This document shows positions 31,890 to 43,176 of a stretch of 64,000 nucleotides of DNA, in pieces. The position numbers and the translations under genes are program-made. Positions within the stretch are counted from its first letter, which is position 1. Each line of letters begins with the position of its first letter. This DNA is from Anodontia alba (lineage: Eukaryota; Mollusca; Bivalvia; Lucinida; Lucinidae), in the NCBI GenBank assembly GCA_964016985.1, contig OZ024835.1, positions 131,501 to 195,500 of the forward strand, read 5' to 3'. The notes below the pieces were generated by a model. It was not told where the DNA came from. It did not search any database and worked only from the letters and a program-made list of their open reading frames with translations.

Positions 31890-32105
31890 CCGGTAAATAC
31901 CCATTTTTCTCGTTTCTCGGAGAAACCGACTTACGCGAAATCGGCTATTTTCTCCGTGAAACCGGGATAAAAAACAAAATGAGCGAGAAATTTCTCCGTG
32001 GAATTTCTCCCGATTTCGCGGAGAAATTTCTCGGAGATTCTCGGCGAAACTTGACCGATAGCTTTTATCGAAAATAAGTTTACCCGCGTTTTGCGGAGAA
32101 AAAAA
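31890..32105. repeat. Cluster of CGGAGAAA / TTTCTCCG inverted motifs
   Basis: At least eight copies of TTTCTCSG or its complement occur in ~215 bp, many adjacent as palindromes (GAGAAATTTCTCCG). They could form several alternative hairpins. The overlapping 88-codon ORF is a by-product of the repeats. Confidence 0.6.
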
Positions 32106-32285
32106 TCAACTTGACTAACCGGAAAGTGAATGATGATGATGAGTTCAGGTTTAACGACGCATCAATCCATGAGGGTCATTTGCGTCAAAATGGTGAACTA
32201 ACATGGTTCTGTAGTGAAACGATTATAATGATAAGTCATAAATGCATAAAATGTAAAACTAGAACGAATTTAAAAATTAAAGCAG

Positions 32286-35200
32286 TTATACTTTGTTAAA
32301 AAGATTGACGTGTTTTAAAAACATAAGTATGCTATCATTTGGTACATTTTCAAATAAGTATCTCAGGTCATTTGTTTGGAAGAATTGACGTCGTACATGA
32401 GAGAATTCAATGCAATCGATCAGAAAGTGTTTTACCGTAAAAGGTTCATTACAGGTGATACAAAATGGCTGATCTTCTCGTTTGAGTAGATAAGAATGTG
32501 TGAGTCTAGTATGACCTATACGTAAACGAGTAAGAACCACTTCTTCTCGCCTTAATGACCGATAAATATTATTTTTACCAAGAACCGGTTTTATTTCATG
32601 TAGTTTATTGAATGTCGCTCAGTCCCATGACAGCTGCCATTTGGATAATATGTACCTGTTGATAGAAGGTTTAAAATCTGTACATGGAAGTTTAAAATTC
32701 GAAATTTCTAGATCGAGTGAGGCCTTTGCTTTTACGTCGGCAGCCTCGTTACCTTTTATGCCAACATGGCTGGGGAGCCAACAGAACAAAATTTCCTTAG
32801 ATTTCGATAGCTCGTGATGTTTTTCTATCACGTTCTGGATTTTGGGATTTTTTGAAGCTGGGTGATTTAGAGATTTCAAAACAGAAAGGGAGTCAGAGAA
32901 AATAACGAATTTGTTCTCTAAAGAGTTATTCATAACGTAATCCAAAGCCATATCAATAGCCTTGGATTCAGCAGTGAAAATAGATGAGCCATCAGGAAGA
33001 CGGATCTTTTCATGGTGGCTGCCCGATATATACGCACAGCCAACCTTATCTTCAACTTTTGAGCCATCAGTGTAGATGTGTTGATAATCTGAAAGTCGCG
33101 ACTGTAATTCTTGGAAGTTTTGTTTCATGAGATGTGAATCAGAAAGTGACTTTTTGCTGTTGTGTAAATCGAAAAGAATATTTGGTTTAGTAATGCACCA
33201 GGATCGAATATCAGAAAACGAGTGTTTTTGAATGTTTTTAATGTTAATATTAGTAGATTCTAAAAGTGGTGCTATACGAAGGCCGAAGGATTTAATAGCG
33301 TTAGGTTAATAGCGTTAGGTTTTTTTTTAGGTGGTGGAAATGTGACTTCAAAAGCAGGGTTAGAAGGGTTAATAGCAAGTCTGGATGCATACTGAAGGGA
33401 CAATTTTTCTCTGCGTAGCCATAACGATGGCTCATCTGCTTCAACGTTAAGACTCGATACTGGAGATGTACGAAAAGCTCCCAATGCTAAACGAAGTCCT
33501 TGATTATGTACAGTGTCTAACATCTGTAGATAAGATTTTCTAGGAGATCCATAAACGATGGACCCATAATCAAGTTTTGATCGAATTAAAGAACGATACA
33601 GGTTAAGAAGGGTTGTTCTGTCCGCTCCCCAACTTGTGTGAGATAAAACTTTTAAAAGGTTTAATGCTTTTAAACATTTCGCTTTCAAGTATTTTATATG
33701 GGGTATGAAGGAGAGTTTTTTTTATCAAATATAACCCCAACAAATTTAGATTCAGCAACAACTGGTATTTGAGATCCATATATGTAGAGCGCTGGATCGT
33801 TGTGTATTTTCCGTTGTTGACAGAAATGAACGCACTGAGTTTTCGATTTGGAAAATTTAAAGCCATTTCTAGTTGCCCAGTCTTCAATTCTATTTAGACA
33901 TTGCTGTAGATGTCTTTCTATTGTGCGCATTTTTTTCGAGCGAAAACAAATACAGAAATCATCAACGTACAAAGAACCATCTGTTTTGTAATCCAGACAG
34001 TTTATAATATCGTTTAATTTCACGTTGAATAACGTGGTTGAAAGTATGGCTCCTTGAGGAACGCCCTGTTCTTGATCATAGAGATCAGACAGGGTCGATC
34101 CTACACGCACTTGTATTGTACGATCTTCAAGAAAACTTTTAATAAAGTTTGGTAGTCTTCCTTTCATACCAAATTTATGTAGGTCTTTTAAAATTCCATA
34201 TCGCCAAGTGGTATCATAGGCTTTTTCCAAATCGAAAAATACAGTAACTACATGTTCTCGTTTGATAAAAGCATCACGGATAAATGTTTCTAGTCTAACT
34301 AAATTATCATTGGTACTACGTTCAGCTCGGAATCCCGACTGAAGTTTTGTTAAAAGATTGTTTTTAATGTTAATATTAGAAGATTCTAAAAGTGGTGCTA
34401 TACGAAGGCCAAAGAATTTAATAGCGTTAGGTTTTCTTTCATAATATTCTTGAAATTGTGGTGGAAATGTGACTTCAAAAGCAGGGTTAGAAGAGTTAGC
34501 AGCAAGTCTGATGGCATACTGAAGAGACAATTTTTCTCTGCGTAGCCACAACGATGGCTCATCTGCTTCCACGTTAAGACTCGATACTGGAGATGTACGA
34601 AAAGCTCCCAATGCCAAACGAAGTCCTTGATTATGTACAGTGTCTAACATCTGTAGATAAGATTTTCTAGCAGATCCATATACGATGGACCCATAATCAA
34701 GTTTTGATCGAATTAAAGAACGATACAGGTGAAGAAGAGTTGTTCTGTCCGCTCCCCAACTTGTGTGAGATAAAACTTTTAAAAGGTTTAATGCTTTTAA
34801 ACATTTCGCTTTCAAGTATTTTATATGGGGTATGAAGGAGAGTTTTTTTTATCAAATATAACCCCAAGAAATTTTGATTCAGCAACAACGGGTATTTGAG
34901 ATCCATATATGTAGAGCACTGGATCGTTGTGTATTTTCCGTTTTTGACAGTAATGAACGCACTGAGTTTTCGATTTGGAAAATTTAAAGCCATTTCTAGT
35001 TGCCCAGTCTTCAATTCTATTTAGACATTGCTGTAGATGTCTTTCTATTGTGCGCATATTTTTCGAGCGAAAACAAATACAGAAATCATCAACGTACAAA
35101 GAAGCATCTGTTTTGTAATCCAGACAGTTTATAATATCGTTTAATTTCACATTGAATAACGTGGATGAAAGTATTGCTCCTTGAGGAACGCCCTGTTCTT

Positions 35201-37079
35201 GATCATAGAGATCAGACAGGGTCGATCCTACACGCACTTGTATTGTACGATCTTCAAGAAAACTTTTAATAAAGTTTGGTAGTCTTCCTTTCATACCAAA
35301 GTTATGTAGGTCTTTTAAAATTCCATATCGCCAAGTGGTATCATAGGCTTTTTCCAAATCGAAAAATACAGCAACTACATGTTCTCGTTTGATAAAAGCA
35401 TCACGGATAAATGTTTCTAGTCTAACTAAATTATCATTGGTACTACGTTCAGCTCGGAATCCCGACTGAAGTTTTGTTATAAGATTGTTAGATTCTAAGT
35501 ACCAAACAAGTCGTTTGTTTATCATTCTCTCTAGTGTTTTGCAAAGGCAACTTGTTAGCGCTATTGGTCTGTAGTTTGTTGGTTCTGCATGATCTTTCCC
35601 TGGTTTGGGAATAGGTATAATTGTGGCCAAACGCCAGCTTTCTGGAAAAACTCCTGTTGTCCATATACCGTTGAAAATATGTAAAAGTGTGTCAAGGGCG
35701 GTTTCCGGAAGGTGTTTAAGCATCTGGTAATGGATGTCATCAGGGCCTGTAGCTGTATCTTTTGATACTGCGATAGCATCTTTAAGTTCTGTAATGTTAA
35801 ACAGGCTGAAGAGGTGAAATTGTTTGATTTTTTCTTCTTGTTTCTTGATGTTTTGAAACTTCTCTGAATAATTCCGAGATGAGGAATTATCCAAAAAAGT
35901 TTCGCCAAGTGTGTTTGCTATCTCTTCCTTTGATGTGGCTTTTGTTCCACGTTTTGTATTTAAGTGGGTGAAACTGGGTGATTTTGATTTACCAGATATT
36001 TTTCGTATCATATCCCAAACCTTTTTAATTGGAGTTTTATAATTTAAGTTTGAAACGTAAGATTTCAATGATTTGCGTTTGGAGGCCTTTATTGTTCGAC
36101 GGGCTTTTGCTCTAAAGTTTTTGACGTTATTCAAGTTCTCCTTTGTTGGATATCTGCAGAACTTTGATAATGCTAGCTTGCGCTGTTTTATGGCATCTTT
36201 GCACTCATCATTGTACCATGGTTTGTTTTTCTTTGGATTTGTCGAGGTTTTCGGTATACTTTTATTAGCTATGTCAAGAAGAGAAGAAGTAAAATCATCT
36301 AGAGGGTCCAAGGAATTGTCAAACTTATCTATTTTGAGACTTTCTTCGCATAATAAGTGATATAATTCCCAATTTGCTTTATTTAGTTTCCACTTTGCGT
36401 TGTGATCATTCGTGGAATTATTTACGCTTTCAATAATAACAGGGAAGTGATCACTTCCATGTTGATCTTCACTGACCGTCCAGTCGAAGTCCAGCAGGAG
36501 AGATGGGTGACATATGGAAAGATCTAAAGAAGAAAATTTTCCTGTTGCAGGATGGAGATAAGTGTGAGATTTGTCATTCATAAGACAAAGATCGTTTTTG
36601 GTTATAAAGTCTTCAATAATATTACCTTTAGGGTTGTTATCTTTACATCCCCAAAGGATATTGTGACCATTGAAGTCACCAACTAGTATATAGGGTGAAG
36701 GGAGTTGTTTCAGTAAAGTGTCTAAATGTTCGGTCTCTAAATGAAAATTCGGAGGTATATACACAGAACAAATAGTAATTTCTTTATCTAAAGTAACAGA
36801 AACCGCAACGGCTTGAAGGTTGGTTACAAGTTTAATTTCTCGCTGCGGACATGAAGAGTGAACTAAGATTGAGCTTCCACCAGACGGCCTCTGGCCTTCT
36901 GAATATATATAATTGTATGTATTGAAATCTCTGATATTTAACTGATCATCGGGTTTTAAAAAAGTTTCTTGCAAGCAAAAAACTGATGGATTCAATAAGG
37001 ATAAAAGTAATAAGATCTGATTATATTTTGACTTTAGACCTCGACAGTTCCATTGTATTATTTTGAGTTTGGAATTCAT
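32286..37079 (-). pseudogene. LINE ORF2 with tandem duplication and frameshifts (copy 4)
   Basis: In sense order: endonuclease and RT up to the thumb (34821-37079, with SDH and YVDD present), then a second pass that begins again at NLLTKLQSGFRAERSTNDN and repeats RT boxes through YVDD, then the thumb region and RNase H (32619-33128) and the C-terminal CCHC (32286-32540). The junction at 34366 fuses the SSNINIKN segment that follows RT back to the RT segment NLLTKLQ, with AACA shared at the break. Both halves carry a T8 run (T6 in copy 2) at the GVIFDKK position, so both have the same +2 frameshift. Other breaks: a ~30-bp rearrangement near 33310 and a 27-bp deletion near 35810. Confidence 0.9.
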
Positions 37080-37111
37080 TTTACAGTGGAATGTTTTAGT
37101 TAGACTAGAAA

Positions 37112-38422
37112 CTAAGGATAAGTTATTGGTGATTTTGATCTATTATAACTATTGTTAGTAGGTGGATGTTCTGATGATCTCGATCTACTGCGGTTAGCTC
37201 GTGGGCGATCTGGAGTCTGTCCTAACTCCATATCATCGCTACTGTCACTCAAAGATCCGAATCGATTATGTTGTTGAATCGCATCATTAGAACCTTTTTG
37301 TTCTCTGTTTGTTCTGATTGATCTTTGTGATCCCTGAGTAGATTTTGATTTTGTTTGGTCTTTTGTAGGTGGTGATGATTGGCTTCTGGCTTGTCTTTCT
37401 TTCTGTTGTTGTTTTTTCCAATCTTTTCTTATCATTTCTATGGTGGCATTTTTCAGGCCAGCCTCTGTTTGTTTCTTCTGTTTTATTGTGTGAACTTGTT
37501 GTTTTTGATTGGACTGCAGGGTCGACAATAGTAATCGGATCAGTTTGAGTGGCAGTATCAACCACAGAAACCTTTTTCATAGAAGACTGGGTAATGTTGG
37601 CGTAACCGATTCCAGGAATTTGAGTTGGGGCCTCAACAAGTTTCCGCGCTTCAATGACAGAAATATTTCTGGTAAACTTAAAACGTAAGATTTCTGTTTT
37701 CTTTGTGCCAAATTTGGCATTCTTTAGAGTCAGCACTGTGTTTTTCACCATAATTAACACAGTGCAGTTCGTTTCTACATTGACTTTCAAGGTGTTCTGC
37801 TACCTGACCGCATTTCGAACAGATAGGGTCCTTAGAACATCTATCCTCATGGTGTCCATATTTCTGGCAATAATGACAACGCAAAGGATTTGGTATGTAG
37901 ACTTCTACGTTGACTCTAAAGTATGCTCTTTTTATTGTTTTTGGTAGAACTGATGTATTGAATGTAAAGACAAAGGTGTTTGTGTTTTTTAACTCTCCGT
38001 TTCGTTTAACTTTGAATCGTTTTATTGCAGTTACTCCTTGAGATCTTGTGCCTTCTAGAATCTCCTCCTCGCTGCAATTCCCCAATTCGGGGCAACAAAT
38101 TACCGTCGTGAAAAGTCTGTGCACGTAGAAGATTCTCGGCATGGGCTTTCCTGGATACCTCAATGAGTAGCTGATTCGACCTGTGTAGTTTCTTTATGTT
38201 TTCCGGCTCAACAGCTATACTTTGAATGACTTTTTGTATTACAAACGGAGATAAAGATGTTACTGGTTTGTTTTCTTCCTTGTTTTCAACTAAAATGAAA
38301 CGCGGAAAATGTTGAGATGATGTATCTTTGGTAGAGGTTGTTGGAGGTTGAGTGCTTTCGTTAACATCTGAAGTATCAGATTCTGAACATTGTTTAGTTC
38401 TTTTTCTTCGATTAGAACCCAT
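37112..38422 (-). pseudogene. LINE ORF1, broken (copy 4)
   Basis: Starts MGSNRRKRTKQ as in copy 3. A ~50-bp deletion at 38104 removes the start of the RRM-like core (LKVRVYPHTSLN). Further indels near 37700 and 37480 shift the knuckle-to-tail region, leaving overlapping frames at 38006-38422, 37678-38163, 37287-37790 and 37112-37561. One knuckle has lost its first Cys region (CVNYGEKH). Confidence 0.9.
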
Positions 38423-38978
38423 GATAAAGATGTATTAAAATTCGTCCTCCATGCTCTCCGCCCACCACGGAGCCCAACAAGGGAACACATCAATGGAGCG
38501 GTTTTCCTACTCACTTGTGCTAGAGATACACAGAAGATATACTCGCACGAGCAAAATGCTGCACGATTGACCCGTTAAGCCGCCGCCTTCTTAGGATTGG
38601 AAAGGTTATGAAAAAAGAATTATGGGCAAAGGGTGAGTATCAGTATGATACAAAAGACAAGGAAGAGAAAGAAAAGATATTTCCTAGGGCTTGGCGCGAC
38701 CAGCCGATTGACCGTGCCGGGTCTCACGGACACCCTTCTACACCGAAATCCAGGCCAAAGAGGCGTGTTGAGCCATCAGGAGAGACCAAACTCCCAACAA
38801 CTCTCAACCTCCAGGATCCCTTCTTCCGGCTTACGGGCTGCCACCCACGGCAAACGGGTGGTATTTTCTCTTCGCTCTTCCCAAAGGGGACAATTACTGC
38901 TCACCACGCTAGCAACGTTCCCAGTGGGAATTGAGCCCCCCAGGGCCTCGGCAAGGCGGAAAGTTTAATACCCAGGGG
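38423..38978 (-). promoter_or_regulatory. 5' UTR of LINE copy 4
   Basis: 556-bp leader, closely similar to that of copy 3, ending TACCCAGGGG at the target site. Confidence 0.6.
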
Positions 38979-39219
38979 ACCGGAAAGTGAAAGTAAAATT
39001 TTTAGCTCATTATCATTTCTTTGTGTTGTTGTTTTGTAAACAACGGCAAATGGTAGTCTAGCCTGTTTAAATTTCAATCAAGTATTCTTTCACGTTACAC
39101 AATTGCTATTTATTTATTTCTTCTTTGTATAATCCTATTAAAAAATGTCATGTTTTTTTTTATTTATTTTCGGCCCTTTCAAGATTATTTCACTCATATC
39201 GAGCCGGCGTATCATATGT

Positions 39220-39303
39220 GACCCGAGCCAGGCTCGAACCTACAGCGGTGAGAGACCTAATGACTAAGAGTCAGCGCTCTTATCCACTAGGCCACGAAGG
39301 CAC
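39220..39303 (-). mobile_element. tRNA-like SINE head or tRNA pseudogene
   Basis: Reverse complement begins GTGCCTTCGTGGCCTAGTGG (A-box-like), has a loop CTCTTAG that would read CTT (Lys), and a B box GGTTCGAGCC at 39231-39240. The 3' strand of the acceptor stem (AAGGCAC) and a CCA context are missing, so it is not an intact tRNA. It most likely represents the head of a tRNA-derived SINE. Confidence 0.6.
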
Positions 39304-40039
39304 GTTTCAAAAATGTCATGACAAAATTTTTCAGTCCTACATGAAGTTAATTAGCACCATAAAAATGAGCGAAATGTACTAAAAGCTCAGACTCGCTTCA
39401 ATTGTTTATGATTGGTTCAGCAAGCGGCGCTTTTAACCCATATATGCCTAGCAGCCCTTTTTGGGACATTGGTATACAGTGTAGACCCAGATCAGACGCC
39501 ACAGATAGCGAAATTAAACCTAAAACCCTTTATATCGAAATGGACCACTCCAAACTCATACGGTGGTAGATTCCGGTGTCATCTAATGGGTTAATGCCAA
39601 GTTAATGACCAGTTTACAAGAAACACAAAAATTCCACCGCAGGCACACGAACGGACGGAAAACTGCTCTCTTATATCGTGTCCGACTTCATGCAGGCGCG
39701 TAAAAAGGGACATGTTGCTTTGCATTCTTACGCATGTATGAACACTCGTTATTTTCCCCACCGTCCATTGGGGCTTGAAGACTTAGATGGGCTGCACGAT
39801 GTTTCCACGCAGAACTGAAACCGATCGCACATAAATACTGGTAAACCGCTTAGGGGTTATAGGCCTGGCCACGAAAGGTGGCGCGAGTCTGGCCGTCCAT
39901 GCTTATAAATCCTTTTGGTTTCATTTCATATCCATCACGCAAACACGCCTACAGAATTTTCAGCCCCTCAAACCCACTTTTATAAAATAAAACTGGGGTT
40001 AATAGGGGTGAACAATATTTTCCTTATCCCTGCTCTGAG
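39304..40039. other. Non-coding region with repeat fragments
   Basis: Contains one arm of the 18155 palindrome (ACAGTGTAGACCCAGATCAG near 39478) and sequence similar to that left of the 18921 palindrome. No supportable gene. Confidence 0.45.
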
Positions 40040-40109
40040 ACATAGGTTATGAGTAATCGATAGAACCGCCTCAGTGAGGCGGTTCTAACGATTGCCCACA
40101 ATCTATGTT
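40040..40109. mobile_element. Palindromic element, ~70 bp
   Basis: ACATAGGTTATGAGTAATCG-ATAGAACCGCCTCA faces TGAGGCGGTTCTAACGATTG-CCCACAATCTATGT around one G. Same family as 18921-18993. Confidence 0.8.
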
Positions 40110-40769
40110 TGGAGTTTGGAGCAAAAATAAGAAGATTAATGCAATTTTTCATTAGAATTTTCGCTGTTTTGGTAGTAAAATTTTCCAAAATATTTTGATA
40201 GGCATGTTTTCGTAATGTCAATCTAATTAATACGCCCATTATGGAGCAAACAAATGGTGCATCAGCATGTTAATAAAGCCCATGTTATGAACAACCAACT
40301 ATTCCCCCATTTTACATCTATATATACTATGTAAAATAAGTTTAGCAACTTTTTTCAAAGTGACGTCTTGACAGTTTTGGGGATCTACAGTTTGTTTTTT
40401 AAAATTCAAAGATCCAGGGTAAACGTTTGGGACACAGAACCCGTAAACAAATTTAAAAATGGCCAAGCGTCATGGCTAATATGGCGTAACGTCATTTTCT
40501 GGCACCAGTCACAAAATCTTCCTGGTATGATCGTCCAAAAAAGTCAAAAACATGTCCAATCATTTCTTTTAGATCCAGAATGAAAAAAGCCGCTGAAATA
40601 TTCGCACCAGCCTGAGTCATTTTCTGTTTATTTACGTCATCAATTTGCCGTTTTCTCTTAATTTTACGTCAGTGTCTTAAAATGGCATTTCTGGAGATCG
40701 TTTATCGAAATTCTTTATGGATACGTTACAGAAGTTCACGACAAATGACCTAAATAAAAATTGTTTAAA

Positions 40770-40990
40770 AACGGTGTTACTCTGGGTTACCATATGTAAC
40801 ACTGGGTTTCCCTTTGTTACACTTGGTAACCGTGTGTTACCCAGGGTTACCCGGTGTACCCTTGGCTACTATGTGTTACCCTTGGTTACCCGGTGTTACC
40901 CTGTGTTGCCATGTGTTATCCTGGGTTACCCGGTGTTACCAAATGAATTTCCATTATATGGGAACTATCAAAGGTTTACCCCCAAGGGTT
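40770..40990 (+). repeat. GGTTACC minisatellite
   Basis: About twelve irregular copies of a ~18-bp unit of the type GGGTTACCCGGTGTTACCCT. The ORFs over it (PVLPGVTLGYYVLP-like) are repetitive translations. Related GGTAACC-rich sequence lies at 63566-63640 beside the 63-bp satellite. Confidence 0.85.
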
Positions 40991-41049
40991 ACTGATTTGA
41001 GGGTTACCACTCTTTTGATAAACACATCCCTTCATAAATTAACTTCAGC

Positions 41050-41175
41050 ACTAAGACAAAACAAACAAAACAGTCCCATTGGTTAAAACAGATAAACCAT
41101 ATTATTGTCTCTATTTTGGGAATACTGTTGATTATATCATAGTTTGGCGACCTTTCACTGTTCTTCTTGAAAGAA
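41050..41175. mobile_element. Partial miniature element, inverted copy of 13870-13972
   Basis: About 100 bp from AGTCCCATTGG to GACCTTTCACT matches the reverse complement of the right half of the element at 13795-13972. It then continues into a different short hairpin (GTTCTTCTTGAAAGAAC). Confidence 0.75.
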
Positions 41176-41189
41176 CGAGAGGTCAGACT

Positions 41190-41430
41190 TAGTTAAGCCT
41201 CGTTCAGCCTATTTTTAATTTCCAATTAATCTCTTCTGACAACATTGCAATTGAAATGAACCCTAACCGAAGACTTAACCAGGCTGAGCTTAAGTTAAAC
41301 TTTGGTTCACATATTCTCTAAGTCTTACTTGTGGCCGATTCATCTTTATGCAAGCTGCGATCAGCCTAGATTCAGCCTGGTTCAGCATTAGTTCGGGTTC
41401 TTAGAATAACCTTCTTTATTTTTTTTTTCC
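41190..41430 (+). repeat. Intron-like leader homologous to 48950-49230
   Basis: Shares ATTGCAATTGAAAT, GGCTGAGCT and a TGCAAGCTGCGATCAGCC-type stretch, in the same order, with the region just before the DDE gene at 49280. Both copies end in a pyrimidine tract and a splice acceptor. Confidence 0.7.
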
Positions 41431-41438
41431 AGATAAAA

Positions 41439-42442
41439 ATGAGTGAGTCAGAGAAAGAGCCCATCGAAGAGTTAATCGACGGATGCGAAAGTTTTGTGGT
41501 TGAACAGATTGAGAAATTCAGAACCGAAACACGTGAAGCTTTCCAGAAATTGTTGGAAGAACGCCTCGTGAGTGTCCGCGATGAAATGGATCATAAGAAG
41601 AAATCAGAAATAGAGAGTTTAAACCAAGTAGCCAGACAGGTGAAATCAGCCTCAGAAAAAGTTTTGGCAGAATGTGACCAAAAACTTTTTAATCATGATA
41701 GGGAAGCGAGGAACCGGATAGATGAATTGGAGGCTAAGGTTGATTCGCAAAATGCCAGACTAGAAAGTCAGAGAACGGAAATCGCAGATTTGAATAATCA
41801 ACTCAGTGAAATTAAGGAACAGAGACCCTGTTCATGCAAGACCCTGTTCGATGCGTATGTTGACATCGGAAAAAGTGTGTTCTCAGGGAAAAAAGTGAGT
41901 GTCATTGAAGAAAGTACTATCGAAGAGTCGTTTATAGACTACACCATAGAGGATGCTAACCCTGTTGAGGATGCTTCTCCAAGGGTGATAGTTCAGAGGT
42001 TGCCGTCTGCAACAACTCAGCCTCTCATATGCGCCGTTTTGGCCGGCCGTGGACGCTCGGAGACTTCTCAAATTTACATTGAAATTGAATGGATCCCGGA
42101 CGACATTCGGGATTCCGTTAGCAAATATTATAGCAAACGCAGCAGTCTTTCATTAAGGAACTGCTTAGTGATGCTCAGGTCGCCTACCTGCGGTGGTGCC
42201 TTTCAATTGCCAAAAAGGGCGTTCCAGCCCGAGAAGAGGCAATGTGACTGCTAGAAAAAGGCATTGCCGACAAAATCTGGAGTGCCACCTTCTGCCCAGA
42301 GGGCAGCCCTGATTTCAGAAAATACCTGCAACAGCGAATCAAAAATGAACGCACGAGACTGCAAAGCAAAAGTGGTGACTCTTTGAAAAGGTTGGCGGAG
42401 ACACAGAAGGAGCGTCTAAATGCTAAACTTAGCAGAAAGTAA
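41439..42442 (+). pseudogene. Coiled-coil protein, repeated gene family member 3
   Basis: After an acceptor (TTTTTTTTTCCAG at 41432) the start ATG lies in ATAAAAATGAGTGAG. Residues 10-135 form a long charged coiled coil (EIESLNQVARQVKSASEKVL; ARNRIDELEAKVDSQNARLE). The first phase runs to TAG at 42254. From about 42140 the protein-like frame switches by an indel to one reading SFIKELLSDAQVAYLRWCLS..., which has a TGA at 42232 and then the family module LLEKGIADKIWSATFCPEGS and YLQQRIKNERTRL, ending naturally at TAA 42440-42442. So the gene has one frameshift and one stop relative to its relatives. Coiled coil plus a conserved C-terminal module suggests an oligomeric binding protein; function unknown. 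Confidence 0.65.
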
Positions 42443-42479
42443 AGGATGTGTTTGAGTGATAAATGTAATTGTTAATTCA

Positions 42480-42650
42480 AATTTCGCCAGAGAAGGACTG
42501 GTCACTTGTTTTAAGAGAGAAGCGTATCTGTGATATTACAAGTTTTGCCAGAGATAGACTGGTCACTTGTTGTAAATAGAAAAGCGTCACTGTGATAATT
42601 CAAGTTTTGCCAGATAGGACTGGTTACTTGTGTAAATAGTTAATTTCGAA
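42480..42650 (+). repeat. Three ~63-bp tandem units in the 3' UTR of member 3
   Basis: Units of AATTTCGCCAGAGAAGGACT-type sequence, each with GACTGGTCACTTGT and a GTGATA-AA tail, at about 42480, 42540 and 42600. Confidence 0.85.
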
Positions 42651-42723
42651 GTTGATTGTTTTTGATTCGCGTTTGTTTTACTAATAGATTGTGACAATCA
42701 TTTCAAATCATTTTCCTCCACCT

Positions 42724-42814
42724 GTCTGACGGGGTCATCGTCCCGTGCGTGTGAACACTGATAGGAACCCTACAAAGATACTGTAGTGTTGCTATTAGTG
42801 GCCAACGGTCAGGC
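42724..42814 (+). promoter_or_regulatory. Conserved base-paired 3' UTR element, copy B
   Basis: GTCTGA (42724-42729) pairs with TCAGGC (42809-42814; one G-U). A GGGG/TCCC hairpin follows, then CACTGATAG (42756-42764) with CTATTAGTG (42792-42800), capped by CTAC/GTAG. AATAAA is at 42830-42835. Relative to copy A, a T-A pair is C-G, and other differences keep pairing. Confidence 0.7.
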
Positions 42815-42924
42815 ACTTTAGAAACGAAGAATAAAAAATCGTCACTAATTCTCCAGACCAATGTGATATCTTCAAAGGCGCATTGCACCTGTGCCTGTAC
42901 CCGTAATAAATGTGTTTAGGTTAA

Positions 42925-42971
42925 ACGGTTGTAAACTATGTTAATACAGGGCTAAACCATGGTAAACCATG
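42925..42971 (+). repeat. Left part of a ~53-bp minisatellite split by LINE copy 5
   Basis: The unit (AACTATG-TTAATACAGGGCTAAACCATGG) continues on the other side of the LINE at 48777-48895, with GGCAAACTATGCTAATTCAGG and CTATGCTGATCCGGGGCTTA. Removing the LINE and one target-site copy restores about three tandem units. Confidence 0.75.
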
Positions 42972-43176
42972 ATGATGATGATGAGTTCAGGTTTAACGAC
43001 GCATCAACCCATGAGGGTCATTTGCGTCAAAATGGTAAACTAATATGGTTCTGTAATGAAACGGCAATAAAGATAAGTCATATATGCATAAAATGTAAAA
43101 CTAGAACGAATTTAAAAATTAAAGCAGTTATACTTTGTTAAAAAGGTTGATTTGTTTTAAAAAGACCAGTATATTA

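Larger units (their letters stand above)
32131..38978 (-). mobile_element. I-clade LINE, copy 4, with internal 1.1-kb duplication
   Basis: 6.85 kb, flanked by the 13-bp duplication ACCGGAAAGTGAA at 32118-32130 and 38979-38991. It is about 1.0 kb longer than the other copies because part of ORF2 is present twice in tandem (about 33.25-34.36 and 34.37-35.48 kb). Both ORFs are broken. The 3' UTR groups it with copies 2 and 3. Confidence 0.94.

Noticed and set aside
39220..39303. Functional tRNA-Lys gene
   Set aside because: A and B boxes are recognisable but the acceptor stem cannot close and the anticodon stem pairs poorly.
13870..41165. Shared inverted ~100-bp segment as the ends of one 27-kb transposon
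   Set aside because: At 13.8 kb it is half of a small palindromic element that stands alone, so the second copy is better explained as a dispersed miniature element.
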